NCBI GenBank assembly: GCA_002698225.1
Contig: NZWD01000042.1
Location: 1-32,107 of the forward strand
Origin: Methanobacteriota archaeon
Lineage (GTDB): Archaea; Thermoplasmatota; Poseidoniia; Poseidoniales; Thalassarchaeaceae
DNA: 32,107 nucleotides
Direction of reading: 5' to 3'
Position numbers and translations under genes: made by a program. Below, piece after piece: positions 16,386 to 24,985 of this stretch (position 1 is the stretch's first letter; each line of letters opens with the position of its first letter). The notes under the pieces were generated by a model that did not search any database, had not been told where the DNA came from, and worked only from the letters and a program-made list of their open reading frames with translations.

Positions 16386-17504
16386 TCAAACGGTGCCATA
16401 GGTCTTTCCGGAACCTCTGTGACCTATTATCCTGCATGCCTCCCAAGGCATGCTTGATCCGTTCGATTCGGATATCAGAGTGTCAATATCTCTCTCCCAC
16501 ATCCACTTCTTCCTCCAGTTTTCGAGAAACTGCTTCTTCTCTGGAATGGATAGCTCCGGCCACGGCGAGACATCCTGCTGCAACTCTGCAATCACTGACG
16601 CATGATGTTCAGGTAATGCCGAGTCTAATTTGTTCTGATGCTCCGCACCTAGGGGTTGGGTGGCAGGTCTCAACCACCTAGCCTCTCCTGTAGGTAATGT
16701 AGTGACTTCGGGAGATAATTCATCCGAGATTGCAGTCAAGCCAGCTTCTAGTAGGGCTCGCTCAACTCGGAGTTTTGCCGGCCAGACATATACTGGGAAA
16801 CCCCTCCTCTTTCGGGTTAGGTTTGTCAGTTGCTTGCCTTGCAATCCCATTGTGGTGCCGATGGTCAGGTGCCGCTTCGCTCCGTCAAGATAGTCGAGAG
16901 CCGCTGGAAGCATCGGGGCGCCCACATTTCGTTGCAGACGCATAAGCATGGGCAGAGATAGGCCGATGAAGTAGGGGGAAGCGAACACTCTCTTGACGAA
17001 ACTGCTCCCCCACGGTCTGAGGTATGGCACCAATCTAGCGAAGCGCAGCTTACTGGTTGTCCTCTTCGCGGCTTTGAGGAGTTTAGGCTCGAACGAGTAG
17101 ACCACGGTGCCGGACTCACCTATATCCAGAGGCTCCAATGCTTCGTCGACCAGTTCGATCATCTTGCGCATGTGCTCGGTTCTAGCCTCTCCTGACATCA
17201 ACCAACCAGTCTTTCCGCTACTAGGGTGAGGGGTCTTGAGCTCGATACACGCAAACCTCCCTCCTTCCAGCCAAGGCTCGGTAAAACCAGGCTCAGATAG
17301 CATCTCGTCCAATGTACACACATATTCAGGCATGGAGGATGAATCCTCGCATTCGGGAAACCTCCCGTCTGCTGTCCTCGTATCATGAAATGCTACTAAT
17401 TCGTCATCGGCAGATAGCCTAAGGTCCAACTCAACTCCGTCGGAGATTTGCATCCCATGGACAAGAGCAGCGAGCGAGTTCTCAGGGGGCTGCTCCCATG
17501 CCAT
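16386..17504 (-). CDS. Glycerophosphodiester phosphodiesterase (GDPD) family protein with C-terminally placed HRG motif (apparent circular permutation)
   Basis: N-terminus MAWEQPPENSLAALVHG...GVELDLRLSADDELVAFHD, IELKTP, VYVWPAK...GLTAISDELSPE; extreme C-terminus RIIGHRGSGKTYGTV-stop. Start taken at ATG 17504; upstream GTG 17510/17513 possible. Confidence 0.82.
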   Translation of the reverse strand: MAWEQPPENSLAALVHGMQISDGVELDLRLSADDELVAFHDTRTADGRFPECEDSSSMPEYVCTLDEMLSEPGFTEPWLEGGRFACIELKTPHPSSGKTGWLMSGEARTEHMRKMIELVDEALEPLDIGESGTVVYSFEPKLLKAAKRTTSKLRFARLVPYLRPWGSSFVKRVFASPYFIGLSLPMLMRLQRNVGAPMLPAALDYLDGAKRHLTIGTTMGLQGKQLTNLTRKRRGFPVYVWPAKLRVERALLEAGLTAISDELSPEVTTLPTGEARWLRPATQPLGAEHQNKLDSALPEHHASVIAELQQDVSPWPELSIPEKKQFLENWRKKWMWERDIDTLISESNGSSMPWEACRIIGHRGSGKTYGTV

Positions 17505-17608
17505 GGGCACCACGAGGCGTATCAAGTCCAATAATGCACGGACGAAGCCCTTTCTCAGCAGCCCCAATGCTCAAACCCTTGTTCTTCCACCGCACCGTAG
17601 GTATAACC

Positions 17609-19534
17609 ATGTCAGAGTTAGTTGAATTGGACCGCGCATCAGATCCACAAGCAGTCAAAGGGTATGCATTCTATGATTGGGGAAAGTCAGCATTTGAGAC
17701 TAGTGTAACCGTTGCTATTCTTCCGGCATGGTACGCATATTTGTTCCTCGAGGCGAACGGACTCACAACTACGCTGGGTTCAATCGAGATGACTGGCGAT
17801 GCATTGTGGTCTTATGCAGTGGCCGCCGCGGCATTAGTGGTAGCAGTATTATCTCCTGCATTTGGAGTGGTCGCCGATAAGCGTCCAATCAAGATGTGGT
17901 GGCTCAGGACCCTGACATACATCGGGGCGGGAGCAACTTTCCTAATCGGATTTGATTTCCTGTTGGGTGGCTCGGAATGGGTCTGGCTGATGGTTTTCTT
18001 TATCCTCGCAAATGTGGGTCTGAATGGAGCGGGCGTGTTCTATAATGCCCTTCTGCCGCATATGGGTACTGATGATGAGATGGATGATATCTCAAACCGA
18101 GCCTTCGCCTACGGTTACATCGGAGGAGGAATACTCCTGCTCGTACATTTCATCCTAGTCTTGGGTGTAGGAGGAGATTTCGTCATTAGGATGTGCTTGG
18201 CTTCTGCCGGAGTTTGGTGGTACGGTTTCGCACTTCTGACCTTCAAGTATGTTCCAGAGCCGCCTATTGAGGGCGAAGAGGAATACATCGACTTGAAATC
18301 AGCTTACAAGCAGGTATTCCAGACTCTGAAGGAAGTTAGTAAATTCCGAACTCTCTTCATCTACATGCTAGCCTATTTCTTCTTCATCGATGGGATCAAC
18401 AGCGTCACAGCCTTGGGTGGGGTTTTCGGCGCCACTGTTCTCGGAATCAGCACTACAGAGTTGATGATTACCATCCTAGCAATTCAGTTTGTTGCTTGGC
18501 CAAGCGCACTATACTTCACCAAACTATCCGCCAAGTGGGGAACTAAGCAGGCCCTGACATTCTCATTGGTCGGTTGGGTCATTTTGTGTTTTGCTGCTCT
18601 TGCCTTCGCACCTCTTGCCCTAGACTCTCACGAACAGTACGATGTGCTGGTAGAATGGGACTACAATGACGATGGCACTCCAGACTCAGAAAACTGGGAC
18701 GGCGACTGGTTCACCAACGACGAGGAGGCTGCAGCAGGTACCGATCCTCTAGATTACAATGATAACCCATCTGACCTGCCTCAGACATGGCTCCAACAGA
18801 GGCTGAGTTCAAGCGGTTCCTATGTCGTCTATGTCAACTGGAATGCTCATGAGATAGCTCAGAAGGCGGATTTCTCAGATACTCAGTTCGACGAGCAGGG
18901 ATGGGCGACTACATTCTCCGCGACTCTGCCTGTGGAGATCGACAATAGGAGTGGACTGTATGGGTGGACTTGGGGTGAGGCCGAGAATGAACCTCACTTC
19001 GTATCCGGAGTCAGTGCTGAGCAAGTTCAATCCCTGCTAGACTCAATGGCTGGCTCAAGATTCAGTGCCAGTGTTGCTGGAGGTCCACTGGACTCATCCT
19101 CGGCCTTGGGAATTGATCACCCGACTAATTTGGGAGACGGCCCTATAGATGTAATTCCAGATACTGCTAGGAAGGTAGTCTGGGGCCCTCTCGGACTCTC
19201 TGTTGGCCTCCAGTTCTTGCTTCTAGGATGCGGTATGGGAACCCTTCTGGGTGGCTCACAGGGCCTGTCTAGGAGTATGTTCGGACAAATGGTACCAGAA
19301 ACTCGCAGTGCTGAGTTCTTCGGCTTCTTCGGCTTCTTCGGCAAGGTCGCCGCTCTAATCGGACCATTGCTGTACGCAACCCTGACTGTGATGTACGACA
19401 GCAGAGTTGGAGTACTCAGTATCTCCATGCTAATTCTGATTGGAGCATATATGATGCGAATGGTCGATGTCGAGGATGGCAGAGCTGCAGCTAGGGCTGA
19501 GGACGCAAGGAATAGAGGAATCAGCCTCGACTAG
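17609..19534 (+). CDS. MFS transporter, UMF1/Atg22-like, with large extramembrane insertion containing a DxDxDG motif
   Basis: GYAFYDWGKSAFETSVTVAILPAWYAYLF, AYGYIGGGILLL, AEFFGFFGFFGKVAALIGPLLYA; ATG 17609 (MSELVELD) preferred over the track start at 17498. Confidence 0.88.
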   Translation: MSELVELDRASDPQAVKGYAFYDWGKSAFETSVTVAILPAWYAYLFLEANGLTTTLGSIEMTGDALWSYAVAAAALVVAVLSPAFGVVADKRPIKMWWLRTLTYIGAGATFLIGFDFLLGGSEWVWLMVFFILANVGLNGAGVFYNALLPHMGTDDEMDDISNRAFAYGYIGGGILLLVHFILVLGVGGDFVIRMCLASAGVWWYGFALLTFKYVPEPPIEGEEEYIDLKSAYKQVFQTLKEVSKFRTLFIYMLAYFFFIDGINSVTALGGVFGATVLGISTTELMITILAIQFVAWPSALYFTKLSAKWGTKQALTFSLVGWVILCFAALAFAPLALDSHEQYDVLVEWDYNDDGTPDSENWDGDWFTNDEEAAAGTDPLDYNDNPSDLPQTWLQQRLSSSGSYVVYVNWNAHEIAQKADFSDTQFDEQGWATTFSATLPVEIDNRSGLYGWTWGEAENEPHFVSGVSAEQVQSLLDSMAGSRFSASVAGGPLDSSSALGIDHPTNLGDGPIDVIPDTARKVVWGPLGLSVGLQFLLLGCGMGTLLGGSQGLSRSMFGQMVPETRSAEFFGFFGFFGKVAALIGPLLYATLTVMYDSRVGVLSISMLILIGAYMMRMVDVEDGRAAARAEDARNRGISLD

Positions 19535-20285
19535 TCAACCTGTCAAGAATTAGTGCGGCCTCTAGCAGAATCAAGACAGGACCGCCCACAAGGAAGAGTG
19601 AGAGCGGGTCAGGAGGAGACAGCAGGGCACCGAATGCAAGAGCGGAGAACCACATTATCTCTCGATTATTGGCGATACTCGTTCGTTCGATAATGTCATA
19701 ACGAAGCATCAGAAGAACAGCCAAGGGAACCTGAAATCCGACCACCGATGCGAAGAACAGCCCGACGATGAAACCAATCCACGCTTGCAACTGCCAGGTG
19801 GATTCCAACCCGGAAGCAGCCGCATCCTCGGACAGGTATTCAAGCAGCATGGGGATGAGAATGCCATCCGAGTAAGCAGCCCCCGCTGCGGCAAGAGCGG
19901 TCATGCTCAGCAGGACGAATAGAAGCCCCCCTACTCCTCCTCCGGTTGGAACGAATTTCTTCCTGTACGCTTCGGATAGAATCCTGCGACCGTTCCAACC
20001 AAAATCAATCAGAATAGTCAGGACAATGCAAGCGATTCCAATATTGGCAGCAATCCTGAGCCTGAGTAGAACCGCCTCCATGGGCTGGAGTATGATGATG
20101 TGGACTCCGTCGGGAAGATATCCGTCATTGGCGATTAACCACTCGATGATTTCTGCGGCAGCGGGATATCCGCCTACGAAACCGACTAGGAAGACTGCCA
20201 CCAGTAGGTACAACCTACCTCTCATGTGCTCAATTAACCCTCTCAAGGCGGCGCGAGGAAGGAGATCCCCTGTGCCTTCGTCCAT
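19521..20285 (-). CDS. tatC: Sec-independent protein translocase TatC
   Basis: LIEHMRGRLYLLVAVFLVGF, ILQPMEAVLLRLRIAANIG, VVGFQVPLAVLLML, LLSPPDPLSLFLVGGPVLILLE. Confidence 0.85.
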   Translation of the reverse strand: MDEGTGDLLPRAALRGLIEHMRGRLYLLVAVFLVGFVGGYPAAAEIIEWLIANDGYLPDGVHIIILQPMEAVLLRLRIAANIGIACIVLTILIDFGWNGRRILSEAYRKKFVPTGGGVGGLLFVLLSMTALAAAGAAYSDGILIPMLLEYLSEDAAASGLESTWQLQAWIGFIVGLFFASVVGFQVPLAVLLMLRYDIIERTSIANNREIMWFSALAFGALLSPPDPLSLFLVGGPVLILLEAALILDRLTSRG

Positions 20286-20329
20286 GTATCGTGTAGGCGT
20301 ACCGTTCGTGAATACATCGCTGAGCGGAT

Positions 20330-21445
20330 TTACTTACGGACGATGATGGTCAATAGGTCATTATCCTTCAGAACATGGTCTAGTCCCACTCTCTGCCAGT
20401 CAAACTTGGCACTGGGCCCCTTCACCCTAGCATATCGAAACTTGCGTACGAAGTCACGATGCAATTTGGTGCATACCTCCCTAACCGTCGAAGTATCCTT
20501 TACAATCAATGGTTCGATCAAATCAGCATCCTGACCTTGGGGCTTGAGGTATATCGACATGAAATTCAGATTATCGAATATGAAGTCCTTCATATCCTCG
20601 ATTCCTTCACCAGTCTTGGCCGACACCTCAAGCACAGGCCAACCATCAGGTAGCATATCTCTGGTCCTCTTGATATCCTTCTTCGTGGCCAGATCGATCT
20701 TGTTCAGAACCACCACTGCACGACTGTAGATGCGACTACCCGCTAGAGTGTCGACGATATGGTCATCGGTGACATTGGTACGCAGGGTAACGGTAGCAGA
20801 AACGATCCCGAAACTGCGTACGATTCCTCGTATCTCATCCTCTGTAAGATTGGTTTGTTCCACAGTAGAGCGAACAACTATCCCTCCTCTCTTGGTTCTA
20901 GTAATGAACACCTGAGGAGGCTGTTGGTTCAGTCTCATTCCGGATTTCCAAAGCTCTCTGTCTAGAATGTCGAAATGAGACTCCTGAAATGGGTCCACTA
21001 CATACAGGACCATGTCGGAGCTACGAATGACATTCAGAATCTCTCTTCCTCTGCCCTTACCGTCTGCTGCACCCTTGATTAGGCCGGGTAGGTCGAGAAT
21101 CTGAATTTTGGCACCTCGATGCTCCATCAGTCCCGGGATGCAAGTCAGGGTTGTGAAGGCAAACTCGCCAACATGCGAGTCGGCTTCGGTTAACTGGGAG
21201 ATCAAACTGGATTTTCCCACACTAGGGAATCCAACTAGTGCAACTGAAGCATCCCCTGATTTCTTCACCTCGAAACCAGGACCTCCACCACTCGACTTAG
21301 CATGGGCCTGAGCCTTTTCCTTGCGTGCCTTGAGAGCGGCTATCTTGGCCTTAAGTTTCCCAATGTGGCCCTGAGTTGACTTGTTGTATTTGGTCTTCCC
21401 AATCTCTTCCTCAAGGGATTGAATCTGTTCCTCAATGGTGGCCAA
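20330..21445 (-). CDS. DRG/Obg-family GTPase with TGS domain
   Basis: VALVGFPSVGKSSLISQLTEADSHVGEFAFTTLTCIPGLMEHRGAKIQILDLPGLIKGAADGKGRGREIL; C-terminal TGS-like region; TTG start after GGAGG. Confidence 0.95.
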   Translation of the reverse strand: MATIEEQIQSLEEEIGKTKYNKSTQGHIGKLKAKIAALKARKEKAQAHAKSSGGGPGFEVKKSGDASVALVGFPSVGKSSLISQLTEADSHVGEFAFTTLTCIPGLMEHRGAKIQILDLPGLIKGAADGKGRGREILNVIRSSDMVLYVVDPFQESHFDILDRELWKSGMRLNQQPPQVFITRTKRGGIVVRSTVEQTNLTEDEIRGIVRSFGIVSATVTLRTNVTDDHIVDTLAGSRIYSRAVVVLNKIDLATKKDIKRTRDMLPDGWPVLEVSAKTGEGIEDMKDFIFDNLNFMSIYLKPQGQDADLIEPLIVKDTSTVREVCTKLHRDFVRKFRYARVKGPSAKFDWQRVGLDHVLKDNDLLTIIVRK

Positions 21446-21577
21446 GGGGTTGCCTCCTGCTCTCCAGCGAATCCGACGCCCAGCCCCGGGTTATTGAATC
21501 CGGTGGCATCTCATCGCCTGTCAAAGCCGAGCGAGGGTTCTTTGCGTACCGCCCATTGGTTAGTATGAGGGGAGCCG

Positions 21578-22258
21578 ATGGCCGACATCATCCTGCAACT
21601 GGTCGACAGAACAGCCCTCCGAAGACTGCTCTCTATACCCTTAGAGGGGTTGCTTGATGGGATGAGTTCTCAATCCCTAAGGAACCTCAGACCCAATGCC
21701 GATCCGAGATTCCACCGGCCATTCGATGTCGATCTGGAGGGGGACATACTCGAGTGGTTCGATTCCAACGAGGATATTGACCGCTCGGCATCACTATCTA
21801 ATCAAAATCTGAATGAGAGTCCTACTAGCGAATTAGCATTGAATCTGGCCCACTGGTGTTCTCTAGGGGAATGGCGATGCTGGGAGGCCAGACTCTTCCT
21901 ATATGTCGAACCTCTCCTAGACAGAGACATTTCTGCATTTGAGTTCCTAAGTTATGTGATGTGGACGGAGTTATCAGATGTCTTAGCCTCCTTAGACAGG
22001 GTGTCGTACTCGGAATCTGTGGTTCTAGATTGGATGGGCAGAAGGCAGGAGCTGGGCGAGACCATGGAACCCTCAGAAGACCCGAGAATTCTCCCGACTA
22101 TGGAAGCACACAGATCTTCCAGCGATTCCCTGTTCTTATTCCTAGAGCGACACAGGGGAGAGGATCTTTCCATGCTGATAGGGAGGGAGTTTCTCGAACC
22201 TACTGCATGGACTCTCGATTCGACCTCTCTGATTGATGTGATGGAGGTGGAGGCTTGA
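21578..22258 (+). CDS. Hypothetical protein, 226 aa
   Basis: Long ORF overlapping nadM by 4 nt; ATG preceded by GAGGGGAG; no family recognised. Confidence 0.65.
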   Translation: MADIILQLVDRTALRRLLSIPLEGLLDGMSSQSLRNLRPNADPRFHRPFDVDLEGDILEWFDSNEDIDRSASLSNQNLNESPTSELALNLAHWCSLGEWRCWEARLFLYVEPLLDRDISAFEFLSYVMWTELSDVLASLDRVSYSESVVLDWMGRRQELGETMEPSEDPRILPTMEAHRSSSDSLFLFLERHRGEDLSMLIGREFLEPTAWTLDSTSLIDVMEVEA

Positions 22259-22869
22259 CTGAGTTGCCCCTAACTCCCCTCCCTCCTGAATCGCCCCCCA
22301 CTCCTGGAGTTGTCATTCTAGGCCGCTTCCAACCATTCCACCGCGGTCACGAATTACTGCTGATTGCTGCAGAGGAGTGGCGCCGGGAAAACGCAGCGAA
22401 TCTGCCACTAATTATTGCGATCGGCTCTTCCAACAGAGAGGAGTCACTTCAGAATCCATGGAGCGCTGACGAGAGGTCAGCTATGATTCAGGCGTGGTTA
22501 TTCGAGTCGGGATACGAAGATTTCACAATAGTGCCTATCCCTGATATCGAGGATCCTCCGAACTGGGTCGCTCATGCAGAAAAGTATCACGGCACTGCTG
22601 GAATCTTATTCACTAGTGATGTTCCATCAGCCGAACTCTACGCAGTTTCAGGATGGCAAATACTGACAGTACCGCTTGAGCACCGAGAGAGCTTCGAGGG
22701 ATGGAGAGTCAGGGAGACTGCTAGGATGCTTTCGACGGTTGGGGACGAGGATGCTGTCCGATCTGTGCTTTCACAGACAATACCTTCTGCTGTAGTCAAT
22801 TATCTCGTCAGCAATGACGCCCTGCGACGCCTCGCCTTCCTGGGCGAGGGCGGAGAGCCAGTTGGTTGA
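22255..22869 (+). CDS. nadM: Nicotinamide-nucleotide adenylyltransferase, archaeal NadM-type
   Basis: VVILGRFQPFHRGHELLL (HxGH nucleotidyltransferase), AIGSSNREESLQNPWSADERSAMI, EGWRVRETARML. Confidence 0.88.
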   Translation: MTELPLTPLPPESPPTPGVVILGRFQPFHRGHELLLIAAEEWRRENAANLPLIIAIGSSNREESLQNPWSADERSAMIQAWLFESGYEDFTIVPIPDIEDPPNWVAHAEKYHGTAGILFTSDVPSAELYAVSGWQILTVPLEHRESFEGWRVRETARMLSTVGDEDAVRSVLSQTIPSAVVNYLVSNDALRRLAFLGEGGEPVG

Positions 22870-24960
22870 TTACCAGGTCCCAACAAATGTGCAGGAACCA
22901 TCACAGGTATCGCTGATAAGTCCCGATTCGAGATAATCGAAGGCCATGTTGTAAGCTGCTGGTAGTCCACCTAGGGCGCCGTGCGCCTGCCCGTGATAAT
23001 CCAGTGATCCGGCTAAGTTACCCTCGGGAACTGCGGGGAATCCTCCATCGAAGTACGCCACCCCTGAGCCACTGAGCGGCCCGGAATCTACCTCGATTCC
23101 CCATGGATGCCAGGCCGAGGCCTCTAGGTTACCCAATCCAGCAGTCCTAACTGCCCTATCGCAACTGAGTGTAGAAACTTGGAAATCGTTCATTGAGGTA
23201 ATGTACAGCATTTCGAACGGATGAACCATCCCCTCTAATCCCTCATTATGGAACGGCAGGAAGGTCTCAGCATCAGTAGAGTCCCAAAGCGACTGCATAG
23301 CCGCAATCATCAGCCCTCTATCATTCCTTGACGGGTAGGCAATAACCTCTGAGAACAGAATGTCAAAACTCGTATAATGTGTCGATCTCTCAATCTGGTG
23401 GGTGAAGGAGGAACCTCCCACCCAGAGAACCCCTCGGTCAACCTCGGGCACCATGGCCATTAGGGCAGGACCGCGTAGCCCGCCGAACGAAACCCCGTAG
23501 TAGTCTACATTCGACACATCGACAAGATTCGAACCTTCATGATGGAACCATTCAATGTCTGAGCACACACCTGTGAATGTCCTAATCATTGCTAGATTAT
23601 TGATTATTGACTGCATGTGCCTCTCTTGCTGATGCTGGAAGTACTCGACATTGATCAGAGAATAGGTCAGAGCGTCGTAGTCATTGTCGTGACTCCATCC
23701 CTTCCAATCGGTTCCAATCATCACTCTACCAGTCATATTTGCACTGTTACCCGAACCAGCTACCATGCCATCTCCGCTACCCATGAATCCATGCCCGAGA
23801 ACTGTCATCAGCCCAGTGCTGCCTTCATCAACGAGAACTTGAGGTATCAGAATCGTAACAACAACCTCTCTGAATTCGATGAATTCCGGTGCACCCGAAG
23901 AATCTCTACGCATAGTTGAGGGCGGAGAGTCGGACTCCATGTACTGAGGAGTTGTCACCGTCCCTCGGAGTAACCTGAATGTGGTATTATCCTCGCCGTA
24001 GTTTTCGATAACCTCGGTGATATTGCATCCTATCCCACTCTCACCCAGCCGCTGCTCCGCATCGTCTCGCATGGCGACCATGTCCTGTAGAGTAGAGGCA
24101 GTGGAGGCCGTATGGAAGAACCAAGCTGCCTGCAACTCACCCCTCTCTACACCTGCTTCGCCAAGTGCTTCAAACAGCCCCTCATACTGATTCCTTTGAC
24201 TTTCAATCTGCTCAGAGTCTGTACTCAACCCGTCTCTGAGGGCTACGAAGGCCTGAGAACCTTCTATCGCATTACCATCAGAATCTACGAGGTTGCGGTA
24301 TGCAACTCCATACGAAGCATCATGATTCAGACCCCTTACAGTACGGACATAGACGAAAGTAGGCTCGTCGTCCTGGCTCCTCTGGTCAAGCTCTACCCAG
24401 TGAGGTAGTTTCTCACCTGTAGCTAAATCAATCAATACTGTCTCGTGATCGCCACTCAGAGATTCTCCTATGCTGTTATGTCCAGCGAGTCCGGTTATGT
24501 CAGGCACAACATCAAAGGTCGTAAAAATCTGAGTCGATGGGCTGTACCCGTCCAGTCTGTTTAGCATATGGAATTCTCCTGATTCCACAGAACCAGAATC
24601 GGGTATTGCCTCGCCGGGAATGTCCAACCTGTACCCTGTAGTAGTGGCCTCATCCTGAACTAGGAAAGCGGGCGCTGGGAAAGGTAGCATGCAGTGGTGA
24701 GGGTTGACATCATCGCAGAACTCAGACTTCGAGTCCAGATTTACATCGGGCCCCTCCGGCTCAGGCTCGGCGTAAACACAGGACCTGTCCGAAACCGTTG
24801 CATCAGGGTTGTAATTCTCTGCATTTTCATCCATACAGCCAGGAATCTCTTCCGGTTCTTCCTCAATATCCGCATCACCGGCACAGCCGGATAGCAGCAT
24901 GCATGTCACTAGCAATATGGAGATTCTCGCCTTCGCCCTCTCATTCATGCCTTGCCTCAT
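22870..24960 (-). CDS. Secreted lipoprotein with alpha/beta-hydrolase-like domain
   Basis: Signal peptide plus lipobox ISILLVTCMLLSGC; GCMDENAENYNPDATVSDRSCVY module; GHGFMGSG and nucleophile-elbow-like YYGVSFGG. Start (24960, 24948 or TTG 24978) uncertain. Confidence 0.7.
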   Translation of the reverse strand: MRQGMNERAKARISILLVTCMLLSGCAGDADIEEEPEEIPGCMDENAENYNPDATVSDRSCVYAEPEPEGPDVNLDSKSEFCDDVNPHHCMLPFPAPAFLVQDEATTTGYRLDIPGEAIPDSGSVESGEFHMLNRLDGYSPSTQIFTTFDVVPDITGLAGHNSIGESLSGDHETVLIDLATGEKLPHWVELDQRSQDDEPTFVYVRTVRGLNHDASYGVAYRNLVDSDGNAIEGSQAFVALRDGLSTDSEQIESQRNQYEGLFEALGEAGVERGELQAAWFFHTASTASTLQDMVAMRDDAEQRLGESGIGCNITEVIENYGEDNTTFRLLRGTVTTPQYMESDSPPSTMRRDSSGAPEFIEFREVVVTILIPQVLVDEGSTGLMTVLGHGFMGSGDGMVAGSGNSANMTGRVMIGTDWKGWSHDNDYDALTYSLINVEYFQHQQERHMQSIINNLAMIRTFTGVCSDIEWFHHEGSNLVDVSNVDYYGVSFGGLRGPALMAMVPEVDRGVLWVGGSSFTHQIERSTHYTSFDILFSEVIAYPSRNDRGLMIAAMQSLWDSTDAETFLPFHNEGLEGMVHPFEMLYITSMNDFQVSTLSCDRAVRTAGLGNLEASAWHPWGIEVDSGPLSGSGVAYFDGGFPAVPEGNLAGSLDYHGQAHGALGGLPAAYNMAFDYLESGLISDTCDGSCTFVGTW

Positions 24961-24985
24961 GCTAGCAGGGGTTATCAATTACCCG

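Noticed and set aside
16398-16424. Perfect Walker A-like string GHRGSGKT at the C-terminus of the 16386-17504 CDS
   Set aside because: It sits 13 residues before the stop, so no P-loop NTPase fold can follow; the GDPD context (PPENS, ELD, HD) explains it as the HRG motif.
17498-17608. N-terminal extension of the MFS ORF (track start 17498)
   Set aside because: The 37 extra residues are not TM-like and overlap the divergent GDPD gene; ATG 17609 precedes the conserved FYDWGKSAF region.
19316-19342. Exact 9-bp tandem repeat (TTCTTCGGC x3) encoding FFGFFGFFG
   Set aside because: Falls in the conserved EFFG(F/Y)xGxFGK segment expected of UMF1/MFS proteins, so protein constraint with codon repetition is sufficient.
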